Below are positions 24,845-32,925 of a stretch of 64,000 bases of DNA, piece by piece. Source of the stretch: Actinopolyspora mzabensis (GTDB taxonomy: Bacteria; Actinomycetota; Actinomycetes; Mycobacteriales; Pseudonocardiaceae); NCBI RefSeq assembly GCF_900101095.1, contig NZ_FNFM01000001.1, positions 124,001-188,000 of the forward strand, in the 5' to 3' direction. Position 1 is the first letter of the stretch. Each line of letters opens with the position of its first letter. A model generated the notes under the pieces. That model was not told where the DNA came from. It searched no databases and was given only the letters and a program-made list of their open reading frames with translations. Position numbers and translations under genes: made by a program.

Positions 24845-25504
24845 ATGACGAGACGGACTGCTCGGATCGAGCGTGGCGCGACCACACGGGAGTCGATCCT
24901 GCGCACCGCGGTACGGCTGTTCGCCGAACACGGGATGTACGCGGTGTCCAACCGCCGGATCAGCGAGGTCGCGGAGCTGGGCAACAGTGCCGCGGTCGGG
25001 TACCACTTCGGCACGAAGGACGAGCTGGTGCGCGCGATAGCGCACCAACACGGGGAACGCATCGAGTACATCCGGGTCAACGTGTTCCCCGAGGCCGCTG
25101 GCTCCACCGAACTGCGGGAGCGGGGCTAGTGGGTCTCCTGTCTGGTGCGGCCGATGACGCTGTACCTGGAGTCGTTGGGCACTCCCTCGTGGTACGCGCG
25201 GTTCGCCGCGCAGGTGATGGCCGATCCGGTGCTCCACGAGATCATCACCGAGCAGTCCCTGCATTCCGACTCATTGCGGTTGTCCCTGGAAGGGATGAAC
25301 CGGTGTCTACCCGAGCTGCCCCGCGACGTGCTGACCGAACGCTGGAGCGTGGCGCTGAACCTGACCAGGCAGATGTGCGTCGAACGGGAACGCGCGCTCG
25401 CCGATGGCCTGCCCACCCCGCACGCGAGCTGGGACGAGTTCGCCACCGGCCTCGTCGACGCGCTCACCGGCCTCTGCTCGGCCCCGGTGACACGTCAGCC
25501 GTGA
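24845..25504 (+). pseudogene. TetR family regulator interrupted by an in-frame stop
   Basis: The N-terminal half is a good TetR domain (TRESILRTAVRLFAEHGMYAVSNRRISEVAELGNSAAVGYHF, shown here only as a location, residues 16-60). After about 94 residues a TAG at 25127-25129 stops translation. The same frame then continues with VSCLVRPMTLYLESLGTPSWYARF, a normal TetR ligand domain, up to 25504. Nine extra bases (25121-25129, including the TAG) seem inserted where relatives read directly on. The product would be only the DNA-binding half unless readthrough occurs. Confidence 0.75.
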
Positions 25505-25691
25505 TCGACTCGACCGGTGACTCCGAGCGGTAGCGAGCTCGCGCGAACACGACATCCATCGGAATCGATCCCGCACGCCCGCCCCGATCGCGCGGCCGAG
25601 GCCGGGCTCAGGCACGCCGCCCACCGGCCGGCTCCCCGAACGTCCCCGGCCGGCACAGCAACGAGAATTCCGAGCTGCAAGGACCGAACGC

Positions 25692-27539
25692 ATGACCAAC
25701 CACGAGCGGTCACTCGAAGCGGAGCTGCTGGATCCGGACCGGCTCGGTTTCGATCCCGAGGAACTGCGCGCCCGCTACCGGACCGAGCGGGGCCGACGTC
25801 TCCGCTCGGACGGCGCGGCCCAGTACATCGCACCGACCGGTGACTTCGGCTACTACGTGACCGATCCGTACGTCGAGGCCGAGCCGAACCGCGAACCGCT
25901 CACCGACGAGGTGGAGGTGCTGATCGTCGGCGCCGGATTCGGCGGACTGCTGGCAGGGGCACGACTCCGTCAGGCGGGGTTCGACTCGATCCGCATGCTG
26001 GAAAAGGGCGGCGACGTCGGCGGTACCTGGTACTGGAACCGCTACCCGGGGGTGCGCTGCGACATCGAGTCCTACATCTACCTGCCGCTGCTGGAGGAGC
26101 TCGGTTACGTCCCCACCGAGAAGTACGCGCGCGGCGAGGAGATCCGGCAGCACACCGTCAACATCGCCGAGAAGTTCGACCTCTACCGGGACGCGTGCTT
26201 TCAGACCGAGCTGACCGGCGCGACCTGGGACGAATCCAGCCATCGCTGGAACGTGACCACCGATAGGGGCGACGAGATGACCGCCCGGTACGTGATCTTC
26301 TCCAGCGGCCCGTTCAGCAGGCCCAAGTTGCCGGGCATTCCCGGCATCGACGACTTCGCCGGGCACACCTTCCACACCAGCCGGTGGGACTACTCCTACA
26401 CCGGCGGTGACCAGACCGGCGGCATGCACGAGCTCGCGGACAAGCGGGTCGCCGTCATCGGTACCGGCGCCACGGGGATCCAGTGCGTACCCGACCTGGC
26501 CGAGGACGCGGGCCACCTCTACGTCTTCCAGCGCACTCCGTCCGTCGTGGACGAACGGGGCAACCGTCCGACCGATCCGGAGTGGGCCGAGAACCTCCCC
26601 GAGGGTTGGCACGGCCGCAGGCGCGACGACTTCCTCGCCGTGCTCGGCGGCGACCGGGCCGCCGAGGACATGGTGGGTGACCGGTGGAGCGACCTCGCCC
26701 AGCACTACCACGCGGTGGCGGACGAGACCGGCAGGGACGAGCTCACCAACGAGGAGCACGAGCTCGTGCGGGAGGTCGCCGACTTCCACAAGATGAACCA
26801 GGTGCGAGAACGGGTCAAGTCCATCGTCGAGGACGAGGAGACCGCCCGTGCGCTGCAACCGTGGTACCGCTACGAGTGCAAGCGCCCCACCTTCAACGAC
26901 GAGTACTACCCGGCCTTCAACCGCCCCAACGTGACCCTGGTGGACACCGACGGACGCGGCGTCGAGCGCATCACCGAACACGGGTTGGTCAGCCGGGGCG
27001 TCGAGTACGAGGTGGACTGCATCGTCTTCGCCACCGGCTTCCAGGTCGGCGGCTCCCACCCCGCGGCCTCCGGATTGGCCCTCTACGGCCGTGACGGTGT
27101 GACGCTGCCCCGGCACTTCAGCGAGGGCATGCGCACTCTGCACGGGTTCACCAGCCACGGTTTCCCCAACCTGTTCTGCATGGGTCCCTCGCAGAACGGA
27201 GTGGCACCCAACTTCACCCACGTGCTCGACGACCAGTCCGTCCACATCGCGGCGATGATCACCGAGTCCGCCAAGCGCGGCGCGGCCTATGTGGAACCCA
27301 CCGAGGCGGCCGAGCAGGAGTGGGTCGACGAGATGGGGCGCAAGGCCGGTGTCGACCGGGCGCTGGACGAGTGCACGCCGGGCTACTACAACAACGAGGG
27401 CCAGTCCTCGGTCGTGCGGAGCTTCTACCGGCCGGACGAGCTCGAATTCGCCGAAACACTGCGGCAGTGGCGCGCGAACGACCGATTCACCGAGGTGCTG
27501 GTCGATGCCGGGCGGGAGCACGCCGATGACCGGAGCTGA
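25692..27539 (+). CDS. Baeyer-Villiger-type flavin monooxygenase
   Basis: 615 residues. FAD-binding GAGFGG at 80-85, the Baeyer-Villiger fingerprint FxGxxxHxxxW as Phe222-Gly224-His228-Trp232, and the NADPH-binding GTGATG at 257-262. Also GGTWYWNRYPGVRCD, typical of cyclohexanone- and steroid-type enzymes. It is full length and looks intact. The family inserts oxygen next to ketones, using NADPH and O2. It is preceded by a broken TetR gene and overlaps a broken SMP-30 gene by 14 bases, so the operon was once translationally coupled. Confidence 0.93.
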   Translation: MTNHERSLEAELLDPDRLGFDPEELRARYRTERGRRLRSDGAAQYIAPTGDFGYYVTDPYVEAEPNREPLTDEVEVLIVGAGFGGLLAGARLRQAGFDSIRMLEKGGDVGGTWYWNRYPGVRCDIESYIYLPLLEELGYVPTEKYARGEEIRQHTVNIAEKFDLYRDACFQTELTGATWDESSHRWNVTTDRGDEMTARYVIFSSGPFSRPKLPGIPGIDDFAGHTFHTSRWDYSYTGGDQTGGMHELADKRVAVIGTGATGIQCVPDLAEDAGHLYVFQRTPSVVDERGNRPTDPEWAENLPEGWHGRRRDDFLAVLGGDRAAEDMVGDRWSDLAQHYHAVADETGRDELTNEEHELVREVADFHKMNQVRERVKSIVEDEETARALQPWYRYECKRPTFNDEYYPAFNRPNVTLVDTDGRGVERITEHGLVSRGVEYEVDCIVFATGFQVGGSHPAASGLALYGRDGVTLPRHFSEGMRTLHGFTSHGFPNLFCMGPSQNGVAPNFTHVLDDQSVHIAAMITESAKRGAAYVEPTEAAEQEWVDEMGRKAGVDRALDECTPGYYNNEGQSSVVRSFYRPDELEFAETLRQWRANDRFTEVLVDAGREHADDRS

Positions 27540-29135
27540 CGTCGAAGTGCCGGAACCGGGAACCGGGCGTTCGCAACCGGTGCGGTTGAACCAGCCGAGC
27601 GGGTTGCGGGGTGCCAACGGCATCGCCTTCGGCCCCGACGGGCTGCTGTACGTGGCGCAGTTCCTCACCGGAAGGATCAGCGCGGTCGACACCGACTCCG
27701 GCGAGGTCGAGGTCGTGGTCCCCCCCCGGACGGCCCGCTGCGCACACCGGACGACGTCGCGTTCGGCACGGACGGGACGATGTACGTCGCCGACGTGGCA
27801 CCGGGGCGGGTGTGGCGGCGCTCCCCGCACGGGGAGTTCACCCTGGTCACCGATGCCATGGTGGCACCCAACGGGATCACGTGCCTCGGCGACCGCCTCT
27901 TCGTCAACGAGATGCGGCCCGGTGGAAGGCTGCTCGAGCTGTTCCCGGACGGCGGTTCACCTGTACTGCTCGCCGAGGGGCTGGCCTACGGCAACGCGAT
28001 GCAGTTCGGCCCCGACGGATGGTTGTACTACCCGCACATGATGACCAACGAGGTGCTGCGGATTCCACCGGAGGGAGGAGCTCCCGAACTCGTCGTGAGC
28101 GGGTTGCCCATTCCGGTCGCCGTGCGCTTCGACCGAGCAGGGGAGCTGTTCGTGCTCTCCTGCGACGCGGCGGGAACGATCACGCATGTCGATCCGGACA
28201 CCGGCGGGGTGGCGAGCCTGGTCACCGGGATCCCGGGGCTGGACAACGCCGCGTTCGACCCGGAGAACCGCATGTTCGTGTCCAGCTTCGTCCAGGGCGG
28301 TATCACCGAGCTCGGTGCGCACGGCCGCGTTCGTACCGTGGTTCCGCCAGGGCTGAACGGGCCGTTCGGGATCACCGTCGGCCCCGGCGGCAGGGTCTAC
28401 GCGGCAGACCACTTCGGGCTGTCGAGCGTGCCGACCTCCGGCGAGCTCGATCAGGTGGACGTGGTGGGCGGAACACTTCCCGCGCTGCCGCGGAACGTGG
28501 TCGCCACCGGCGGGGTGCTCCAACTCGTCGACGTCAGCGGTGGTCTACACGCTTACGAACCCGGGAGCGGAGTCTCCCGCACGCGTGCCACCGGAGTCGG
28601 TGAACCCGCCGGAATCGCGGCCGACTCGAGCGGGCGAGTCGTGTTCGCGGCACCGGAGAAGGGGCAGGTGCTGGCCGTCGACGAAACCGACTCGGTCACG
28701 GTGCTCGCCGAAGGGCTGGAACACCCGGTCGGTGTGACGCTGGACGACCACGGTCGCTGTTACGTCAGCGACGATCGACTCGGACGAGTACTGCGCCTGG
28801 ACGAGGACCCCGTGGTCGTGCTGGACGGGCTTGCCATGCCGCAAGGGATCGCAGTCAGCGGCGCGGAACTGTTCGTGGTCGAGATCGAACACCGGCGGTT
28901 GCGGCGGTTCGATCCCGCGACCGGCACGAGCACGGTCGTGCTCCGCGAGCTGGCCGTGGAGTCGCTTTCCGGGGTGAGCGGCACCGGCTCGAACGGTGAA
29001 CCGGAGCGTAGTGGTCGTCCGAGTTCGTTCGTCGACCTGGCGGTGGCCGGGGACGGCTCGCTGCTGCTGGCCGCCAACGGGGAAGGAAGCGTGCGGCTGA
29101 TACGACTCGACGCGGAAGGAACGGGTGGCCGGTGA
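27526..29135 (+). pseudogene. SMP-30/gluconolactonase-like beta-propeller gene with a one-base frameshift
   Basis: Translation from the ATG at 27526 gives repeats such as NGIAFGPDGLLYVAQF, then breaks at a run of eight C (27720-27727). A second frame continues with MYVADVAPG and many further propeller blades (NGITCLGDRLFVNEM, VGVTLDDHGRCYV) to 29135. One extra C would restore a continuous ~536-residue protein. Such NHL/SMP-30 propellers are hydrolases of lactones and fit a pathway after a Baeyer-Villiger step. Either the gene is mutated or the run is miscounted. Confidence 0.8.
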
Positions 29136-29385
29136 GCTGGGACCACGGCTCACCTCGATCAGCCCAGGCGTCATCTCCAAGCCCCTGGTTCAGGAGGAGC
29201 TGAACTCGGAACACCTCGGCGCGGTACGCGCGATGATCGAGGCCTCCGCCGCAGGGCGGCCCGGTACCCCCGATGACATCGCAGCGGCGGCGGTTTTCCT
29301 ACTCGGTCCCGAGGCCCCCTTCGTCACCGGCACCGACCTACACGTGACCGGTGGCGTGGTGGCAGCGGCGCGGGCCGGGCGGCTT
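29125..29385 (+). pseudogene. C-terminal remnant of a short-chain dehydrogenase
   Basis: The frame reads ELGPRLTSISPGVISKP, then AAGRPGTPDDIAAAAVFLLGPEAPFVTGTDLHVTGG. This is the C-terminal third of a classical SDR (after the catalytic Tyr-Lys). The cofactor-binding and catalytic parts are absent, and the usual bases between LGPR and SISPG are deleted. The remnant abuts the end of the SMP-30 gene, as if a deletion joined them. No stop follows: the frame runs on into the DUF488 gene. Confidence 0.75.
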
Positions 29386-29592
29386 GGTGGGCCCGAACCG
29401 GGGGGAGTCGAGTTTTCCGGGGGGCTCGCCGGGGTGGTTACTCGGCGGAACCTCCCGGCGGCGCCGACCGCGTGCGTGGTGGTTCGACCGGATGCGTGGC
29501 GGTTCGGCGCTGCCGTGCCGAGAAATACCGGCGACCATAATCCGACGGAAACATCCGGACTCGGCGAAGCACTGGCGGTTTTGGGGGCGACG

Positions 29593-30126
29593 ATGCGGCT
29601 GATCACGGTCGGGCACGGCACGAGCACCCGTGCCGAGTTCGTCCCGCTGCTGCACACGGCCGGGATCGAGGCCGTGGTGGACGTGCGCACCGCGCCGGGC
29701 AGCAGGCACAATCCCGACTTCAACCACTCCGAGATCCGGGAGTGGCTGCCCGAGGCCGGAGTGGACTATCGCTGGGACAAGCGGCTCGGCGGGTTCCGGA
29801 AGCTACCCGCCGAATCGCCGGACACGGCGTGCAGGAACGAGGGATTCCGTGCCTACGCCGCGCACATGCGTACCGAGGACTTCGGCGAGGCCGTCGAGGA
29901 ATTGCTGACGGGGGCCGCGAACCGCCGGACGGCCGTGATGTGTTCCGAGAGCGTGTGGTGGCGCTGTCATCGCCGCATGATCGCCGACTACGCGACGCTG
30001 GTTCGCGGTGTGCGGGTCGTACACCTGATGCACGACGGCAAGTTGCGCGAGCACCGCACGATGGACGGTGTTCGGCGGCGGGAGGACGATCTGCTGGTCT
30101 ACGACGGCGGGCAGCTGCGGCTCTGA
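29593..30126 (+). CDS. DUF488 family protein
   Basis: 177 residues from the ATG at 29593. TVGHGTSTRAEFVPLL, VDVRTAPGSRHNPDF and MCSESVWWRCHRRMIAD are DUF488 hallmarks, including the Cys residues of the last motif. Function is unknown; some members occur near DNA repair or stress genes. The long upstream open extension is the SDR remnant and not part of this gene. Confidence 0.88.
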   Translation: MRLITVGHGTSTRAEFVPLLHTAGIEAVVDVRTAPGSRHNPDFNHSEIREWLPEAGVDYRWDKRLGGFRKLPAESPDTACRNEGFRAYAAHMRTEDFGEAVEELLTGAANRRTAVMCSESVWWRCHRRMIADYATLVRGVRVVHLMHDGKLREHRTMDGVRRREDDLLVYDGGQLRL

Positions 30127-30258
30127 GCGTCGTTCCGGGACGAACTTCTCTTTCGTCCTCCCGGATCGGTTTCCTCCGGTATTCGCGTTCTCCGGTTTCT
30201 GCGGTGCGATGAGTGCTAGAGTGCGCCGAACCGGAAAACGAGTGCTGGGAGAGGGTTC

Positions 30259-30513
30259 TTGGATTGGTTGATCATACCGACCTCGCGGCGTGACTGGGCG
30301 ATACTCACCGGGCTCGTCGGTTCGGTGGTCGCCGTCGCGGTGATCGTTTTCGGGACGTTTTCCGGGCGGAGTCTCCTCGCGGCCGGAGTGTTCCTGCTGG
30401 CCGCGGTGTTGGCGGTGCTGGCGGTGTGGCCGAAGCGGGCGATCGGGATTCCACTCTCGGTGCTCGCCGTGTCATTAAAGCCGTTGGGGGCCTATGTGCT
30501 CGTCACTCCGTAG
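30259..30513 (+). CDS. Small membrane protein
   Basis: 84 residues, TTG start with GGAGAG upstream. Two hydrophobic segments (about 15-35 and 40-58) and a possible third at the end. The family is not recognised. It is followed by three genes for ESX-like small proteins on the same strand and may belong with them. Confidence 0.55.
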   Translation: MDWLIIPTSRRDWAILTGLVGSVVAVAVIVFGTFSGRSLLAAGVFLLAAVLAVLAVWPKRAIGIPLSVLAVSLKPLGAYVLVTP

Positions 30514-30635
30514 TTCGATCGGCCCGTCGGGTGGAGCGAGGTGGGACGATCGGTGTGCGCCGCTTGTTCGCCGCCGCTTCGCGCCCTCGGGCAACGCCGG
30601 TTCAGCGCAGCCGTCTCGTGAGGGGGTTGAACCCA

Positions 30636-30965
30636 ATGAGTGAAAAGTTCCGGGTGGAGTTGTCGGCCCTGACGGGTTACGCGGAACAGCTGGAAAGGAA
30701 CGCGGGGCACGTGGAATCCGCCCGTGGCTACATGGCGGGTCCCGGCTCCGACACATCGGAAATGCAGGGACTTCTGTCGGGTATCGCCGAGGGTTACCAA
30801 CCGCTCGTCGCCTGGCAGCTGGGAATTCTGGAAAAGATGGCCAGCGGTCTGAAGCGAACCGGTGGTGCGCTGCAGGAGTCGGAGCGGGTGTACCGTTCGC
30901 ACGACGACTCGGCCTCGGCCACCCTCGATCGGAGCTACCGAGGCGGCTCCTTCGAGAACGGTTGA
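30636..30965 (+). CDS. ESX-like small alpha-helical protein (EspC/WXG100-like)
   Basis: 109 residues, all-helical, no signal peptide. ALTGYAEQLERNAGHVESARGYM in the N-terminus and MASGLKRTGGALQESERVY in the C-terminus resemble EspC/DUF2580-type substrates of type VII secretion. The next gene, 31 bases on, encodes a larger ESX-like protein. No ESX machinery gene (EccC, EccD) is in the window. Export through a distant ESX system is inferred from family resemblance only. Confidence 0.7.
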   Translation: MSEKFRVELSALTGYAEQLERNAGHVESARGYMAGPGSDTSEMQGLLSGIAEGYQPLVAWQLGILEKMASGLKRTGGALQESERVYRSHDDSASATLDRSYRGGSFENG

Positions 30966-30996
30966 AATTCTTCGGAACGGAACTGGGGAGGAAATC

Positions 30997-31695
30997 ATGG
31001 CCGGATACGCCGATGTGGTCGATCCTACGAGGAGATTGACCACCCCGGGAGACTACGGAGCCGAGGTTCGCGCCGCGGCGCAGGAAGCATTGGGTGCGAT
31101 CGGGGAGATCGACTCCGCTTTCCAAACCATCGTCGGCTGGAGCCCGGCCCAGGAGTTGCTCGAATGGGTCGGCGGCAACTGGGGGCAACTGCTGAGTCTT
31201 CGCGACACTTGGGAGAACCTCGCGAAGGCGAACCTCGATCTCAAGGAGAACCTCGAATCCGGATTGGGTGCGCTCGAACCGCTCTGGGAGGGAAACGCGG
31301 CCACGGCCTTCGAGAATCACATGGGGCAGTGGAATTCCGCGCTCGAGCAGAACCACGACGCCTGTATCGCGATCCGGGACAAACTGATCGACCTGGCCGA
31401 GAACGCCCAGCAGACCGTTGACATGGTCATTCAGACCATCTTGACGGTGGCGAGTATCGTCACGGCGGCGCTTTCCTCGTTCTCCATACCGGTCTACGGG
31501 CAGGGCAAAGCCATCAAGGCGGTTTGGGACACGGTCAAACTGATCAATGACGTCCGCAAAGTGGTGACGGCTTTCATCAACCTGGTGAAATACGCCAACG
31601 AGTTCTTCCAGTCGGTCCAGGAGATCGCCGACGACAAAACTCCGGTAGTGAATGTGGAGCTTCCGGACTCGGGGTACGTTGCACCGTCTTCCTAG
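30997..31695 (+). CDS. WXG100-like type VII secretion target with C-terminal hydrophobic region
   Basis: 232 residues. GGGGAGG-like site before the ATG. A helical hairpin around LEPLWEGNAATAFENHMGQW supplies a WxG-type turn (Trp-Glu-Gly). After residue 145 a hydrophobic stretch (ILTVASIVTAALSSFSI) follows, then another helix. It lies in a run with the previous and next genes and probably forms a helical partner complex with the 109-residue protein. Confidence 0.75.
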   Translation: MAGYADVVDPTRRLTTPGDYGAEVRAAAQEALGAIGEIDSAFQTIVGWSPAQELLEWVGGNWGQLLSLRDTWENLAKANLDLKENLESGLGALEPLWEGNAATAFENHMGQWNSALEQNHDACIAIRDKLIDLAENAQQTVDMVIQTILTVASIVTAALSSFSIPVYGQGKAIKAVWDTVKLINDVRKVVTAFINLVKYANEFFQSVQEIADDKTPVVNVELPDSGYVAPSS

Positions 31696-31726
31696 TTAGT
31701 TCGTAACTCTCCGGAAAGGGTCCAAG

Positions 31727-32179
31727 GTGAGCAGTTTTTCGGAGCGGCTGCGCGCGGTCGAAGACCGCTATCAACAGGGCGCCGCCGAGTTCGAGCGGAT
31801 GCGGCAGGAACACGAGAGCTCCCTGCGGGAGGCGCGCGAGAACTATCCGCCCCTGACCGAACGGCAGAACGAGGAGCTCGCCGAGTACTACCGCTCCGGG
31901 CAGGCAGGGGCGGAGTTGCGTCGACTCCAGCTCATGGTGGACCGGGGGGAGGTTACGTGGGGCGAGATCAAACGCGGTGAGTGCGATCCCGAATGGACGG
32001 AAGCCTACTACGCTTCCTTCGAGGAAGGCGGTCGCCTGCTGCGCGCGGCGGTCGAGGGAGAACCCGTCGAGCGTTATCTGCCGCAGGAATCACCTGCCGA
32101 GAAATCACCGGCCGAGGAGCCGATCTCCGACGACGAATACTTCGAGAATCAGAGTTTCCTGCGCGACGATCGCTGGTAG
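31727..32179 (+). CDS. Hypothetical protein in the ESX-like group
   Basis: 150 residues, GTG start. Strongly charged, Glu/Arg rich; residues 5-45 predict a coiled coil (RLRAVEDRYQQGAAEFERM). A central WGEIKRGECDPEW piece and a low-complexity Pro-Ala-Glu tail follow. Family not recognised. It starts 31 bases after the WXG100-like gene on the same strand, suggesting an operon, perhaps as a chaperone or cargo. Confidence 0.65.
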   Translation: MSSFSERLRAVEDRYQQGAAEFERMRQEHESSLREARENYPPLTERQNEELAEYYRSGQAGAELRRLQLMVDRGEVTWGEIKRGECDPEWTEAYYASFEEGGRLLRAAVEGEPVERYLPQESPAEKSPAEEPISDDEYFENQSFLRDDRW

Positions 32180-32232
32180 GAGACCCCGAGCGAGCAGCGG
32201 TACGAGTGATCCGCTTCGCTCGCTCCGTCTCC

Positions 32233-32796
32233 TCAACGCGGTGAGAACGTCTCGCGCGCACGCTCCGTGGCATCGATCGTGGCCACGAGGAACTGCCTGA
32301 TCGTTTCCCGCTGCTCGGCGCTGAATCCGTCCCAGGCGCCACCGAGCTCCCGCAGCAGCGGCCGGTAGAACTCGCCGGCGACCTGCCTGGCGGTGTCGTG
32401 GATGTCCAGGTCGACCCTGCGCCGGTCCACCTTGCTGCGCTCCCGGGTGATGTGACCGAGCGACTCCAGTCGCTCCAGCAGTGCCGTGGTGGCCGAAACA
32501 CTCATGTCGAGGGTGGCCGCGAGTCTGCTCGGTGTCATCGGTTCCTCCCGGTTGGCCGCGTCAAGGATCGTGACTAGGGCGTTCAGGTCGGTTTGGTGCA
32601 GCCCGTGGGCATCGCCGAACAGCACGTTGAACCGGTCGAGCTCGACGTTGAGCTGTCGCAGCAGCTTGCCCAGCACCACGTGGTCCTCGTAACCGGTGGA
32701 GGTGCCGGTTCGGCCCGTTTCTTCCGTTTCCCCCGCGTTCCCCGCTTTCCCCGTGTCCGCCGGCTCCTCGCTGCCCTGGGCGTTTGCCGAGGTCAT
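32233..32796 (-). CDS. MarR family transcriptional regulator
   Basis: 187 residues. The first 35 are Gly/Glu/Thr rich and disordered. Residues 60-150 hold the winged helix (LNALVTILDAA, then MTPSRLAATLDMSVSATTALLERLESLGHITRERSKVDRR). It is divergent from the MMPL exporter gene, with a 13-bp palindrome between them. It most likely represses that exporter, as MarR proteins often do for adjacent pumps. Confidence 0.9.
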   Translation of the reverse strand: MTSANAQGSEEPADTGKAGNAGETEETGRTGTSTGYEDHVVLGKLLRQLNVELDRFNVLFGDAHGLHQTDLNALVTILDAANREEPMTPSRLAATLDMSVSATTALLERLESLGHITRERSKVDRRRVDLDIHDTARQVAGEFYRPLLRELGGAWDGFSAEQRETIRQFLVATIDATERARETFSPR

Positions 32797-32837
32797 CGTT
32801 CCTCCTTCGCTCCGTGCTTCCCCTGCCGTCGCAGTAG

Positions 32838-32850
32838 TTCGACAGTCGAA
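32838..32850. promoter_or_regulatory. Palindrome TTCGACAGTCGAA, probable MarR operator
   Basis: TTCGAC/GTCGAA with a central A is perfectly symmetric. It lies in the short region between the MarR gene (start 32796) and the MMPL gene (start 32926), followed by AT-rich sequence that may hold the exporter promoter. Confidence 0.6.
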
Positions 32851-32925
32851 TTATTCTATGGTGTTAGTAATGCTCCGCGGGGCTCGTGCTTCCCCACGAA
32901 CCCTCGACGACGACTAGGACCCCCC

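Noticed and set aside
25710-27830. Long minus-strand frame opposite the Baeyer-Villiger monooxygenase
   Set aside because: Composition and lack of motifs mark it as a coding shadow of the real gene.
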